64,000 nucleotides of DNA from Labrenzia sp. CE80 (GTDB taxonomy: Bacteria; Pseudomonadota; Alphaproteobacteria; Rhizobiales; Stappiaceae). A program made the position numbers and the translations under genes. Under the pieces are notes generated by a model that was not told the DNA's origin, did not search any database, and saw only the letters and a program-made list of their open reading frames with translations. Positions within the stretch are counted from its first letter, which is position 1. Each line of letters starts with the position of its first letter. This document shows, piece after piece, positions 40,562-49,371 of this stretch. The DNA is taken from assembly GCF_009650605.1 (NCBI RefSeq), contig NZ_WAJT01000003.1, forward strand, positions 186,001 to 250,000. Direction: 5' to 3'.

Positions 40562-41173
40562 TCATTTGCCTGCTTGAAAGATCATCTCGCGCTGCGTCAG
40601 ATTATCCGTAAGTGATCGCAAATTCCTCAGCAACGGATGCCGACCCGTCGCTTCGCGGCTATAGCCAAGGTTGAAAGCATAATCAAAGTCAGGCTCGTTC
40701 CTTCCTTTGACATGCTGCAGCATGGTCTCGATCTTGTCGAACCCCTTGGCAAGAATGGCCTCTGGCGACTTGGCATCCGCGTACTCGTCCCAAAGCATCA
40801 CAACCTCAGCAGACAGATCTTCGGGCAACGCCTTGCATAGAGTCAGCAAGTCCTGACGTTCCCGTGCGGCCCGGCCGTCGTCCGAAGACTGGCTGGGCGC
40901 CGGCACATCACCTGAAATCGCCTCCCCCAAATCATGAATGACGCAGATCTTCAGCAGCTTGAGCACGTCGACATCGGCCAGGTCCGCCTCAAAAAGGATG
41001 ATCATGAGGCAAAGACGCCATGTGTGTTCAGCGGTGCTTTCAACACGTCCTTGCCCTGTTCGAGCGCTTCGCAACGTATCTTTCAACGCCTCGGCCACCT
41101 GAACAAAACCGATGATGCGGGCGAGGCGATCTGTCTCGGCAGAGTTTGGTTCTTGATCAGTCGTAAAGGTCAT
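40562..41173 (-). CDS. HD domain phosphohydrolase, YfbR-like
   Basis: A 203-residue metal-dependent phosphohydrolase. The HD metal site is visible as STAEHTWRLCLM (first His) and CVIHDLGEAISGD (His-Asp pair), as in YfbR/HDDC2-type 5'-deoxynucleotidases that dephosphorylate nucleoside monophosphates. Helical throughout and soluble. The start is placed at the ATG at 41173; the frame extends 13 codons further. Confidence 0.88.
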   Translation of the reverse strand: MTFTTDQEPNSAETDRLARIIGFVQVAEALKDTLRSARTGQGRVESTAEHTWRLCLMIILFEADLADVDVLKLLKICVIHDLGEAISGDVPAPSQSSDDGRAARERQDLLTLCKALPEDLSAEVVMLWDEYADAKSPEAILAKGFDKIETMLQHVKGRNEPDFDYAFNLGYSREATGRHPLLRNLRSLTDNLTQREMIFQAGK

Positions 41174-41260
41174 GACGGAAGGATACCGGTCAGCTCCTTT
41201 GCCGCAAGGCACTGCATAATTTATGCGCCCCGCGCTGATGGAACTTGGCCGCAGGCATGG

Positions 41261-41860
41261 TTATGACTGCTCCTGACGAGCTCCATCGCGGACCAGGCGC
41301 GCAAAGCTCCCATCCGACAATGCGATGCGCGTGTAAACGATCTCGCCGGCCCGGATGGTCAGGTCGCGGTGGTCCATACGCTCGGTCAAGACCGTTACCT
41401 CCGGTGGATGGGCCTCCATCCAGCCCCGCGCCGCAAGCCCAGCCTCACCAAGGCGAATACCATCCGTCGCATAGCGCCATAGCGACGTTCCAAGCTTGTC
41501 GCTAAGCGGAACGCGCCAATCTTCAAGGCGCGCAGCAGACGCCGCCAGCAGCCGATGGGTAAAATCGCAGATGAGGTGAACCGGTTGCCAGGATGTCTCA
41601 ACCAGCTCGCTCAAGGCATGATCTGCGGAGGATTTCGGACGTGCGCTTAGCAGCCGCTCAAGCCGCTGCGCGTGCGCGCCCTCAGGAACCAGCCCGCCAC
41701 TTTCCCAGCGGGACACAGTGGTTTGCGAAACCCCCATTTCGGCAGCGAGTGATGATTGCTTGACCCGGTTCAATGTGCGCCATCGGCGCAATGTAGGCCC
41801 AAACCACTCCTGTCGTTGCATGCCAAGCTGAAACACGTCTGGCTCTCCCGCGCCCGGCAA
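41261..41860 (-). CDS. XRE-type helix-turn-helix regulator
   Basis: A 199-residue protein with an N-terminal helix-turn-helix (about 24-76; SSLAAEMGVSQTTVSRWESG) and a C-terminal domain of about 110 residues that ends in an antiparallel-looking pattern (LTIRAGEIVYTRIALSDGSF), probably a ligand-sensing fold such as PAS. Target unknown. An inner ATG at 41821 is an alternative start. It is divergent from the small gene at 41973. Confidence 0.82.
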   Translation of the reverse strand: MPGAGEPDVFQLGMQRQEWFGPTLRRWRTLNRVKQSSLAAEMGVSQTTVSRWESGGLVPEGAHAQRLERLLSARPKSSADHALSELVETSWQPVHLICDFTHRLLAASAARLEDWRVPLSDKLGTSLWRYATDGIRLGEAGLAARGWMEAHPPEVTVLTERMDHRDLTIRAGEIVYTRIALSDGSFARLVRDGARQEQS

Positions 41861-41972
41861 ACCTCGAATGTGTGATCCTCAACACGCCCTGCACGCTGCG
41901 GAACCTCTAAACCTGATCCTGCGTTTACCGCATGAGGCCGCCGAACGGCCATCCAGAAAGAGGATCAGCTCT

Positions 41973-42281
41973 ATGCAGATCACACCCATTGCCAGAGTGT
42001 ATGATAGCCCGACTTTTGCCCGTCAGGAAGCGCAGTCGGCCGAAGCACGCGAACGGCGCGAAGCAGAGTTTGCGCCGAATGAGGATAGGAGAAAGTCGGC
42101 CACCTCCGCCCGCGAGGCGACCAACGCTGCAAATCCTTTGGCTTATTCACCAGAGATGCTGCGGATGACCGCAGCGCAGAGCGACGCTGTCACCTTGGCC
42201 ACCGGCGCTGCGATTTACCGCAACGCCGGCCAGCGAGAGGCAGGCCGTCTGATCGGTCACCAGCACTCGTCAACCTACTAA
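41973..42281 (+). CDS. Small hydrophilic protein of unknown function
   Basis: A 102-residue soluble protein with a charged helical middle (Arg/Glu-rich, about 18-50) and an Ala/Thr-rich end. No known family. AGAGGATCAGCTCT before the ATG is an acceptable ribosome site. It lies between the XRE gene (divergent) and the gamma-glutamyltransferase gene (convergent, 6 bases away). Confidence 0.6.
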   Translation: MQITPIARVYDSPTFARQEAQSAEARERREAEFAPNEDRRKSATSAREATNAANPLAYSPEMLRMTAAQSDAVTLATGAAIYRNAGQREAGRLIGHQHSSTY

Positions 42282-42287
42282 GCAGCG

Positions 42288-43883
42288 TCAGTAACCAGCC
42301 GCGTGCCCGTCCTTGCGCGGATCGGACCCTGCAATCAGCGTCTGGTTGGCCTTGTCGATCAAGATCGCCTGACTTCCCCCGATCGCGCCGGTTGTCCGGC
42401 GGACTTCATGCCCCTTCGCAATCAGACCGTCGAGCGTGGACTGCGGGATCATTTTTTCCGCTTCCAGAACATGTGTGTCCAGATCAAAGAACATGCGCGG
42501 GAAGTCGATCGCCATCTGAACATCCATGCCATAGTCAATGATATTCGAGATCAGATGCGCATGGCCGCAAGCCTGGTAGTGACCACCCATGACACCGAAG
42601 GAAAGCCAGGGCGCTCCGTCCTTCAACGCCATCGCGGGAATGATCGTGTGCATCGGGCGCTTGCCACCGGCAATCGTGTTGGCATGACCGGGTTTGGCAT
42701 GGAAGACCGCCCCGCGATTGTGCAACAGAACGCCGCTTTCAGGCGCCAGAATGCCGCTGCCGAAAGAATTGAAGATCGAATTGATGAAGGAGATCGACAG
42801 GCCATTCTTGTCGACCACAGTCAAGTAGATAGTGTCCGTTTGAGGCGCGAGGCTCGTGCCGGGAAGCTCTGCAAGCTTTTTGTAGGGATCGATCATGGCC
42901 GCCAGCTGATCCAGATAGTCTTCCGCGATCAGGTTTGTGTGGCAGATGTTCATATAGCCAGGATCCGTGACGAATTTGTCCCGAACCGCATAGCCGATGC
43001 GCGACGCTTCCATCTCCAGATGCAGCCGCTCCGGACCCAACGGATCCAGACCTTCAAGATCAAAACGTTCCAGAATGCCGAGGATTACCAGGGCAATCAC
43101 ACCCTGACCGTTGGGCGGCAACTCGGCAATGGTGAAGCCGCGATAATCACGCATGACAGGAGACACCGCCGTCGTATGACAGGCCGCAAGGTCTTCACGC
43201 GACATGACGCCGCCAAGCTCCTGAAGGGTCGAGACAATATCGTCCGCGATTGAACCTGTGTAGAAAGCGTCGGCACCGCCGGTTGCGATTGCTTTCAGCG
43301 TCTCGGCAAGCCTTGGAAACTTCATGATCTGGCCGACGTCAGGAGCCTTGCCCCCCGGCAGATAGGTTGCCTTGGCCGCCGCTGACCCGCTTACTCTGTC
43401 AACGCTGTCTCTCCAATCATGCTGGACCCGCGGCGCGACAGGAAAACCGTTCTCAGCATAATCGATGGCGCGCTTAAACAAGGTCTCAAAACTGCGCGTA
43501 CCATGCGCCTTCAAAAGCGTTTCCCAGGCCCGAACTGCTCCCGGGACCGTGACGGAATGCGGCGATGTCGGCGTCAGTTCTTCAATGCCCTTGTCAGCCA
43601 GATACTCCGTGCTGATACCTGCAGGTGCGCCGCCTGACCCGTTAAAACCGGCCATTCGTCCATCCGGCTCCGTAACGATTGCAAAGCAGTCACCGCCAAT
43701 TCCGGTCATTTGCGGCTCGACCACGGCATGAACTGCGGATGCGGCGATAGCTGCGTCAACGGCATTGCCTCCCGCCTGCAGCACCTCAAGCGCCGCGCTC
43801 GTGGCGAGCGGGTGCGATGTTGCTACGGCAGCTTCACGTGCAAAAACAGGCGAACGCCCCGGTGCTTCAAAATCGCGTTTCAA
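42288..43883 (-). CDS. Gamma-glutamyltransferase family protein
   Basis: A 531-residue Ntn hydrolase precursor that would cut itself before the catalytic threonine. The family start ATSHPLATSAALEVLQAGGN, the EPQMTGIGGDCF block, the autocleavage region DTIYLTVVD and the later SFGSGI-LAPESGVLLHNRG block are present. No signal peptide is seen, so it is probably cytoplasmic and may act on gamma-glutamyl compounds other than glutathione. No ATG fits: GGAG lies 7 bases before a TTG at 43883, which I take as the start (TTG at 43889 is too close). Confidence 0.88.
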   Translation of the reverse strand: MKRDFEAPGRSPVFAREAAVATSHPLATSAALEVLQAGGNAVDAAIAASAVHAVVEPQMTGIGGDCFAIVTEPDGRMAGFNGSGGAPAGISTEYLADKGIEELTPTSPHSVTVPGAVRAWETLLKAHGTRSFETLFKRAIDYAENGFPVAPRVQHDWRDSVDRVSGSAAAKATYLPGGKAPDVGQIMKFPRLAETLKAIATGGADAFYTGSIADDIVSTLQELGGVMSREDLAACHTTAVSPVMRDYRGFTIAELPPNGQGVIALVILGILERFDLEGLDPLGPERLHLEMEASRIGYAVRDKFVTDPGYMNICHTNLIAEDYLDQLAAMIDPYKKLAELPGTSLAPQTDTIYLTVVDKNGLSISFINSIFNSFGSGILAPESGVLLHNRGAVFHAKPGHANTIAGGKRPMHTIIPAMALKDGAPWLSFGVMGGHYQACGHAHLISNIIDYGMDVQMAIDFPRMFFDLDTHVLEAEKMIPQSTLDGLIAKGHEVRRTTGAIGGSQAILIDKANQTLIAGSDPRKDGHAAGY

Positions 43884-43900
43884 AATCAATCTCCGGAGTT

Positions 43901-43918
43901 TTTCCTCCCAGGAGGAAA
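43901..43918. repeat. Palindrome in the ggt-hbpS divergent gap
   Basis: TTTCCTCC (43901-43908) and GGAGGAAA (43911-43918) form an exact inverted repeat with a 2-base centre, 17 bases upstream of the gamma-glutamyltransferase start. It could be an operator shared by the two divergent genes. Confidence 0.5.
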
Positions 43919-44009
43919 TCTTTGGTTATTCAGCCTTCTAGTCGCCCGGAGGGCAATCTGTTAGCCCTGTCAGACTGAGGTGCCCAAGTTGTAAGGGAGA
44001 AACAACCAG

Positions 44010-44441
44010 ATGCGCAAACTAACTCTTTCAATGGCTGAGCAAATCATTTCAGCCGCTTTCGAAAAGTCAGCGGAGCTGAAACTCAAGCCCCTGACGGTTG
44101 CTGTTCTCGACGCAGGCGGACATCTCGTCTCGCTCTCGCGGCAGGATGGTGCGTCCATCATGCGTCCGCAAATCGCCAGCGGCAAAGCCTTCGGCGCGCT
44201 GGCCGTGGGAACCGGCACCCGCTGGTTGAACACCAATGCAGAAAGCCGTCCACACTTCGTTCAGGCGCTGAACGGTGTCTCTGGCGGCGCCATCGTTCCC
44301 GTAGCTGGTGGTGTCCTGATGAAGGACGAAGACGGCGATGTGGTCGGTGCTGTCGGCATCACGGGCGACACGTCCGACAATGATGAAGCCGCTGCGCTTG
44401 CCGGCGTTGCAGCGGTCGATCTGGTTGCCGACTGCGGTTGA
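44010..44441 (+). CDS. GlcG/HbpS family protein (DUF336)
   Basis: A 143-residue protein of the heme-binding-protein-like GlcG/HbpS family. KPLTVAVLDAGGHLVSLSRQDG (residues about 25-46, read in two parts) and the later PVAGGVLMKDEDGDVVGAVGITG segment are the conserved strands. Members are found with glycolate, diol and other catabolic genes; no single reaction is assigned. GGGAG precedes the ATG. Divergent from the gamma-glutamyltransferase gene. Confidence 0.88.
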   Translation: MRKLTLSMAEQIISAAFEKSAELKLKPLTVAVLDAGGHLVSLSRQDGASIMRPQIASGKAFGALAVGTGTRWLNTNAESRPHFVQALNGVSGGAIVPVAGGVLMKDEDGDVVGAVGITGDTSDNDEAAALAGVAAVDLVADCG

Positions 44442-44460
44442 TGCCAGCTTGCAAAGCGAT

Positions 44461-44485
44461 CAGCCGGGCAACTTAAGCCCGGCTG
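44461..44485. terminator. Hairpin between convergent hbpS-like gene and phaR
   Basis: CAGCCGGGC (44461-44469) and GCCCGGCTG (44477-44485) form a perfect 9-bp stem with a 7-base loop. T-runs are poor on both strands, so it may serve as a weak bidirectional terminator. Confidence 0.55.
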
Positions 44486-44497
44486 AAACGCAGAGTG

Positions 44498-45088
44498 TTA
44501 GTGCTTGTCGCTCAGCGCGTTTATCTTAGCCTGCATCTCAGTCAACTGACGCTTCATGTCATCGAGATCCGACGGCTCGGTCTTGGCAGCTTGCGGAGCA
44601 GCCGCGCCATCACCAGAAGAGGCGCCGCCGACGTCTCCCGCAGAGAACGGCATGAACATCTTCATGGCACGCTCGAACATTTCCGCGTTGCGCTTGACCT
44701 GGTCCTCAATTGCGTCGAAAGCCGTCGCGCCGAACGCGTCGGTCATCTGCGCCCGCAGCTTGTCCTGCTCCTGGGTCAATGACGTCATCGAATATTCCAG
44801 AAAGCTGGGAACCAGTCCCTGCATGCTGTCGCCGTAGAAGCGGATCAACTGGCGCAGGAATGGCACTGGCAGCAAGTTCTGCCCTTTGCCTTCCTGCTCA
44901 AAGATGATCTGCGTCAGGACAGAGCGCGTGATATCGTCCCCTGTCTTGGCGTCATAGACGATGAAGTCCTCTTCCCCCTTCACCATCACAGCCAGGTCCT
45001 CCAGCGTCACATATGTGCTGGTGCCTGTGTTGTAGAGTCGCCTGTTGGCGTATTTTTTGATGATAGTTGGCTCGTTGGTCTTTGCCAT
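44498..45088 (-). CDS. phaR: Polyhydroxyalkanoate synthesis repressor PhaR
   Basis: A 196-residue regulator. The N-terminal DNA-binding part has IKKYANRRLYNTGTSTYVTL (about 8-27), the PHB/PHA accumulation regulator signature; the middle (about 70-130) is the PHB_acc domain that binds the polymer; the C terminus is a charged coiled-coil-like stretch. PhaR represses phasin and PHB genes when no granules are present. The start at 45088 follows GGAAGACGGGA. It is divergent from phaAB. Confidence 0.94.
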   Translation of the reverse strand: MAKTNEPTIIKKYANRRLYNTGTSTYVTLEDLAVMVKGEEDFIVYDAKTGDDITRSVLTQIIFEQEGKGQNLLPVPFLRQLIRFYGDSMQGLVPSFLEYSMTSLTQEQDKLRAQMTDAFGATAFDAIEDQVKRNAEMFERAMKMFMPFSAGDVGGASSGDGAAAPQAAKTEPSDLDDMKRQLTEMQAKINALSDKH

Positions 45089-45277
45089 TCCCGTCTTCCG
45101 TTGCAAGGAGCCTCGCGGCAAGTTCCCGTTTGACGACAAGCCAATAGAGCTCGTCGCCGCTTCCTCCAACTTTGAGACTAAGCCAATAGATGCGGCTCTT
45201 GCCAGCCTTTTTGTGTGCAGTGACGAAAGGATGATTATGCGCCTGCGAAAAGCGCACGCAAGTAAGGGGCATTCCGG

Positions 45278-45306
45278 TTGACTTGAGATTGGCCACAGTT
45301 TCTAGT
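45278..45306 (+). promoter_or_regulatory. Promoter of phaAB
   Basis: TTGACT (45278-45283), a 17-base spacer and TCTAGT (45301-45306), 89 bases before the phaA start. The 307-base gap between phaR and phaA holds no gene I trust. I see no clean PhaR-type palindrome in it. Confidence 0.55.
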
Positions 45307-45395
45307 CGCGGGGAGAGAGGGTCAACACGCAAGTGCTGCCACGCTGCCATTGTGTGCTGAGGCCCTTCCTGGAGGAAAAGCATCTGGAGTTTATG

Positions 45396-46577
45396 ATGAG
45401 CGCTTCTACTGATGTCGTGATTGTTAGCGCGACACGCACCCCCGTCGGTTCCTTTAACGGTGCATTTGCCACCACGCCCGCCCATGAGCTGGGCGCGATT
45501 GTCATGAAGGCCGCCCTCGACAAGGCCGGGGTCTCCGGTGACGATGTCGACGAAGTCGTTTTCGGCCAGGTCCTTACAGCCGGCATGGGTCAGAACCCGG
45601 CACGCCAGGCTGCAATTGGAGCCGGCATCTCGGAAGGCGCAACAGCATGGGGCCTCAACCAGGTCTGCGGTTCTGGCCTTCGCTCGGTCGCTATTGCTGC
45701 ACAGCAGATCATGTGCGGCGACGCTACGATCATGATGGCAGGCGGACAGGAAAACATGACCCTGTCGCCTCACTGTGCCCCGATGCGCGCCGGTTACAAG
45801 ATGGGCGACTACAAGATGGTCGACACCATGATCAAGGACGGTCTTTGGGATGCCTTCAACGGCTATCACATGGGTCAGACCGCTGAGAACGTTGCCGAAA
45901 AATGGCAAATCTCTCGCGAACAGCAGGACGAATTCGCCCTCGCCTCGCAGAACAAGGCGGAAGCCGCCCAGAAGGCTGGCAAGTTCAAGGACGAGATCAC
46001 ACCTGTCACGATCAAGGGCCGCAAAGGCGATACGATCGTAGAAGACGACGAGTACATCCGCCACGGCGCAACTCTGGAAAGCATGCAGAAGCTTCGCCCG
46101 GCCTTCACCAAGGAAGGCTCGGTCACTGCAGCCAATGCCTCGGGCATCAACGACGGCGCAGCAGCGATCCTCGTCATGAGTGCAGCAGAAGCCGAAAAAC
46201 GCGGACTGAAGCCTCTCGCACGCATCGCTTCCTGGGCTACGGCTGGTGTTGATCCGGCGATCATGGGATCTGGCCCGATTCCCGCCTCCCGCAAGGCGCT
46301 GGAAAAGGCCGGCTGGTCAGCTTCCGAACTGGATCTGGTTGAAGCCAACGAAGCCTTCGCCGCTCAGGCTTGTGCGGTCAACAAGGACATGGGTTGGGAC
46401 ACGGACATCGTCAATGTCAACGGCGGCGCTATTGCCATCGGACATCCGATCGGTGCTTCTGGCGCCCGCGTTCTCTGCACATTGATCCATGAAATGGCCC
46501 GCCGCGACGCCAAGAAGGGTCTCGCCACCCTCTGCATCGGCGGTGGCATGGGCGTTGCCATGTGCATTGAGCGGTAA
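45396..46577 (+). CDS. phaA: Acetyl-CoA acetyltransferase (beta-ketothiolase) PhaA
   Basis: A 393-residue thiolase that condenses two acetyl-CoA to acetoacetyl-CoA. The active-site residues are Cys91 (NQVCGSGL), His350 (GHPIGASG) and Cys380 (LCIGGGMG). It is followed by phaB after 127 bases, and phaR is divergent, so its role in polyhydroxybutyrate supply is well supported. ATG at 45396 is chosen over 45393 because GGAG then lies at 6 bases. Confidence 0.96.
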   Translation: MSASTDVVIVSATRTPVGSFNGAFATTPAHELGAIVMKAALDKAGVSGDDVDEVVFGQVLTAGMGQNPARQAAIGAGISEGATAWGLNQVCGSGLRSVAIAAQQIMCGDATIMMAGGQENMTLSPHCAPMRAGYKMGDYKMVDTMIKDGLWDAFNGYHMGQTAENVAEKWQISREQQDEFALASQNKAEAAQKAGKFKDEITPVTIKGRKGDTIVEDDEYIRHGATLESMQKLRPAFTKEGSVTAANASGINDGAAAILVMSAAEAEKRGLKPLARIASWATAGVDPAIMGSGPIPASRKALEKAGWSASELDLVEANEAFAAQACAVNKDMGWDTDIVNVNGGAIAIGHPIGASGARVLCTLIHEMARRDAKKGLATLCIGGGMGVAMCIER

Positions 46578-46704
46578 CAGCCGCTGGGCCAAAAGGCCTA
46601 ACCATATTTGATATCTGTCATGGCGAAACAAAAGCGGCTTTGTCATGGCAGACCGACCACGGGGATTATCAAAGCCCGGTCTACGGGCGAAAAAGGAGGT
46701 AGGA

Positions 46705-47433
46705 ATGAACAAGGTCGCACTGGTCACAGGCGGAACGCGCGGCATCGGCGAAGCCATTTCGCGAGGCCTGAAGGACGCTGGCTACACCGTGGCAGCCACC
46801 TATCACGGTAACGTCGAAAAGGCAGAGGCTTTCAAGGCAGAGACCGGCATTCATGTCTACAAGTGGGATGTGGCCAACCCTGAGGAATGCGCCGAGGGCA
46901 TCGCCAAGGTCGAAGCTGACCTGGGACCGGTAGAAGTTCTGGTCAACAACGCCGGCATCACCAAAGACGGCATGTTCCACAAGATGTCCTTCGACCAGTG
47001 GCGTGCGGTTCTTTCCACCAACCTCGATTCCATGTTCACCATGACCCGCCCGGTCATCGAAGGCATGCGTGCCCGCGGGTCCGGCCGGATCATCAACATC
47101 TCGTCGATCAACGGCCAGAAGGGCCAGATGGGCCAAGCGAACTATTCGGCTGCCAAGGCCGGCGTGATCGGCTTCACAAAGGCTCTGGCACAGGAAAACG
47201 CGTTCAAGGGCATCACGGTGAACGCGATCTGCCCGGGCTATATCAACACGGACATGGTTGCCGCCATGCCTGAAAAGGTTCTGACCTCGATCATCTCCGG
47301 CATTCCCGTCGGCCGCCTTGGCCATCCAGAAGAAATCGCCGGCACAGTGGTCTACCTCGCCTCCGATGTCGCAGCCTTCATGACCGGAGCGGTCATGACT
47401 ATCAACGGCGGCCAATACATCGCCAACGGCTGA
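46705..47433 (+). CDS. phaB: Acetoacetyl-CoA reductase PhaB
   Basis: A 242-residue SDR enzyme that reduces acetoacetyl-CoA to (R)-3-hydroxybutyryl-CoA with NADPH. The cofactor motif is GGTRGIGEA (about 8-16), the active site Tyr147-x3-Lys151 lies in NYSAAKAG, and CPGYINTDMV follows. AAAGGAGGTAGGA is an ideal ribosome site for the ATG at 46705. The synthase PhaC is not in the window. Confidence 0.96.
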   Translation: MNKVALVTGGTRGIGEAISRGLKDAGYTVAATYHGNVEKAEAFKAETGIHVYKWDVANPEECAEGIAKVEADLGPVEVLVNNAGITKDGMFHKMSFDQWRAVLSTNLDSMFTMTRPVIEGMRARGSGRIINISSINGQKGQMGQANYSAAKAGVIGFTKALAQENAFKGITVNAICPGYINTDMVAAMPEKVLTSIISGIPVGRLGHPEEIAGTVVYLASDVAAFMTGAVMTINGGQYIANG

Positions 47434-47457
47434 TGACGACCGACACCACCAAGAACG

Positions 47458-47484
47458 AAAGGCGCCTCTCTGGGCGCCTTTTTT
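47458..47484 (+). terminator. Rho-independent terminator of phaAB
   Basis: AAAGGCGCC and GGCGCCTTT form a 9-bp stem with a 6-base loop and are followed by T residues to 47484. Confidence 0.92.
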
Positions 47485-47524
47485 GCTTCCGGACGGAAGT
47501 TCGTGCCCATGGAGCGTCAGCCCA

Positions 47525-48253
47525 CTAATTCCCCGGCTTGAAGAACCGAAAAATCCGATCCTTGAGGGATCGACCCCCCGACTCCAACGGTTGGATTTCC
47601 GAGACAGTCATGTCATAGGCTGAAATCATCTCCACCTGACCATCAAGCAGATGAATGGCCTGGCGGGTCACCGTCAGATCAAGACGGCCTTTCAGCAGAA
47701 CAGCTTGATAAATCTCATCGGCTTGCCATTCGGCGGGCAACTTGTAGTGTATCATCTGGTTCGGATCAGGCGCCGGAATATGGCTGCACATGCCAAACTC
47801 TGGAACCAGATAACCACTCATGGACACACCGTCGCTGTTCAGGACAGGGATCACATAACCGGTTATGGCAACGTCCCTGCCATCAAGCGCCGGATTGCCC
47901 TCAAGGGCTGCCTTGGCTCGCTGAAGGCCGATCGCTTCGCGTTGCTCCAGAAGCCAATCTGTTCGAACGCCTGCCGCGGCGAGCTTGGCTTCCTCACTGT
48001 TGAGCTGTTTCTGAAGCTCCTGCCGTTCCCCCCCCGCGACGCCGGTCCCCGACAATTGCTGCCGCAATCTGAGGACGGTTCCAAGCGACCTCAGTTCCTG
48101 GATGCTCAATGCCGCATAGGGATCATCGAATCGCGCCGCCGGAGTATCGTTCAGGGCCTCCCAGGTAATCGCCGTTGCCGCCAGAGCTCCAACCGCTAAA
48201 AGGCCCTGCATGAGAAAACCTGTGACCGCTGCAACAAGAAAGATCTTTCTCAT
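47525..48253 (-). CDS. DUF3299 exported protein
   Basis: A 242-residue protein with a signal peptide (residues 1-25) and a middle helical region, then the DUF3299 core: GYVIPVLNSDG, GYLVPEFGMCSHIPAPDPNQ and the strand pair after it. The single conserved cysteine and histidine in MCSHIP may bind a metal. The family is uncharacterised; members are exported and lie near transport genes. The TTG just before the ATG was not used. Confidence 0.86.
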   Translation of the reverse strand: MRKIFLVAAVTGFLMQGLLAVGALAATAITWEALNDTPAARFDDPYAALSIQELRSLGTVLRLRQQLSGTGVAGGERQELQKQLNSEEAKLAAAGVRTDWLLEQREAIGLQRAKAALEGNPALDGRDVAITGYVIPVLNSDGVSMSGYLVPEFGMCSHIPAPDPNQMIHYKLPAEWQADEIYQAVLLKGRLDLTVTRQAIHLLDGQVEMISAYDMTVSEIQPLESGGRSLKDRIFRFFKPGN

Positions 48254-48290
48254 CAAGTCTCATCCCCTGTGGCCATCGCACCCTCGCCAA

Positions 48291-48527
48291 TCATCGCGGC
48301 AAGGCCTCCGGAACCAGCCAGGTCCATTCGACACCCTCTTTGCGATTCCACTCCTGCATGGAGGGCATCAGCACGCTCCTGAGTACCGAAAAACCTTTTG
48401 CCCCGGCAGGCTTGGCGGCCGCCGAAGCATCGATTGGAAACATCGGGCGTCCCGGGGCACCCGGACCATGGCGCAAGGACATGATCATGCGCCCTTTGTC
48501 ACTGGCACGCTCATAAAGCCGTTTCAT
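48291..48527 (-). CDS. Possible small hypothetical protein
   Basis: A 78-residue open frame, basic, with no recognised domain. It lies in the otherwise empty 423-base gap between DUF3299 and yciB. The upstream region has no good ribosome site and an in-frame TGA occurs three codons before the ATG, so it cannot be longer. It could be a remnant or a chance frame. I see no other feature in 48528-48679. Confidence 0.3.
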   Translation of the reverse strand: MKRLYERASDKGRMIMSLRHGPGAPGRPMFPIDASAAAKPAGAKGFSVLRSVLMPSMQEWNRKEGVEWTWLVPEALPR

Positions 48528-48679
48528 AGGTGTTCAGGACATCATCTGTGTGCGGTGGGTCCCCGCCCTGCCGAATCTCACCGGAAATTCCCGCCATACC
48601 GTCCCTTGACCTTTCCTGTGTCTGGTCACTATGTGACATTGAGAAATGAACAGCGACCCTTGCTGACCGAAAGAGCCCC

Positions 48680-49324
48680 ATGGAATTTGAACGCGATCCG
48701 AACGATCCCTCACGCAAGGAGCTTTCACCGCTTCTGAAATTGGCCCTCGAACTTGGACCGCTGGCGATCTTTTTCCTGTTCAATTCTCGCGGCGAGCAGA
48801 TTGCAGAAGCCTTTCCCGTGCTTCAGGCGCTCGGCAAACCGATCTTCCTGGCCACTGCAGCCTTCATGGTCGCCATCACGATTTCGCTCGTCGCATCTCT
48901 TGCCTTGACCAAACGCCTCCCGGTCATGCCTCTGATCACCGGTGTTGTCGTTCTGGTCTTTGGTGGACTCACACTTTGGCTACATGATGATCTCTTCATC
49001 AAGCTGAAGCCAACGATCATCAACTGCCTTTTTGGCGCAGTTCTGCTCGGCGGCCTGCTGTTCGGAAAATCGCTTCTCGGCTATGTTTTTGACAGCGCCT
49101 TCAAGCTGACCGACGAGGGCTGGCGCGTTCTGACGTTACGCTGGGGTCTGTTCTTTTTCGTGCTTGCCGCCATCAACGAGATTGTCTGGCGCAATTTTTC
49201 GACCGACTTCTGGGTCAACTTCAAGGTCTTCGGCGTCATGCCGATCACCCTGCTCTTTACAATGACCCAACTGCCACTGATTCAAAAGCATGCCCTTGTC
49301 GAGGACGAAGGCGATCAGGCCTGA
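48680..49324 (+). CDS. yciB: Septation protein A / inner membrane YciB family
   Basis: A 214-residue inner-membrane protein with five to six helices. LLKLALELGPLAIFFLFN at about 20-37 and DEGWRVLTLRWGLFFFVLAAINEIVWR (read in parts, about 150-176) are the conserved YciB/IspZ blocks. Members take part in cell envelope maintenance and septation. In many Rhizobiales it follows ftsY; here ftsY lies 15 kb away on the other strand. Confidence 0.93.
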   Translation: MEFERDPNDPSRKELSPLLKLALELGPLAIFFLFNSRGEQIAEAFPVLQALGKPIFLATAAFMVAITISLVASLALTKRLPVMPLITGVVVLVFGGLTLWLHDDLFIKLKPTIINCLFGAVLLGGLLFGKSLLGYVFDSAFKLTDEGWRVLTLRWGLFFFVLAAINEIVWRNFSTDFWVNFKVFGVMPITLLFTMTQLPLIQKHALVEDEGDQA

Positions 49325-49371
49325 TTGCTTTCATCCCGGATTTGGCAAGGACGAGCAAACGCCGCGATTGA

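Noticed and set aside
42303..43253. 316-residue plus-strand frame opposite the gamma-glutamyltransferase gene
   Set aside because: Antisense to a gene with clear family blocks; no motif and no ribosome site.
45089..45395. PhaR operator in the phaR-phaA gap
   Set aside because: Several TGC-containing words occur, but I could not find a clean CTGC-N3/4-GCAG type repeat, so no site is called.
44952..46064. 370-residue minus-strand frame across the phaR start and phaA
   Set aside because: It covers the start of phaR, the divergent promoter gap and much of phaA, with no recognisable domain.
48511..48783. 90-residue minus-strand frame overlapping yciB
   Set aside because: It overlaps the yciB start antisense, is low in complexity, and has no ribosome site.
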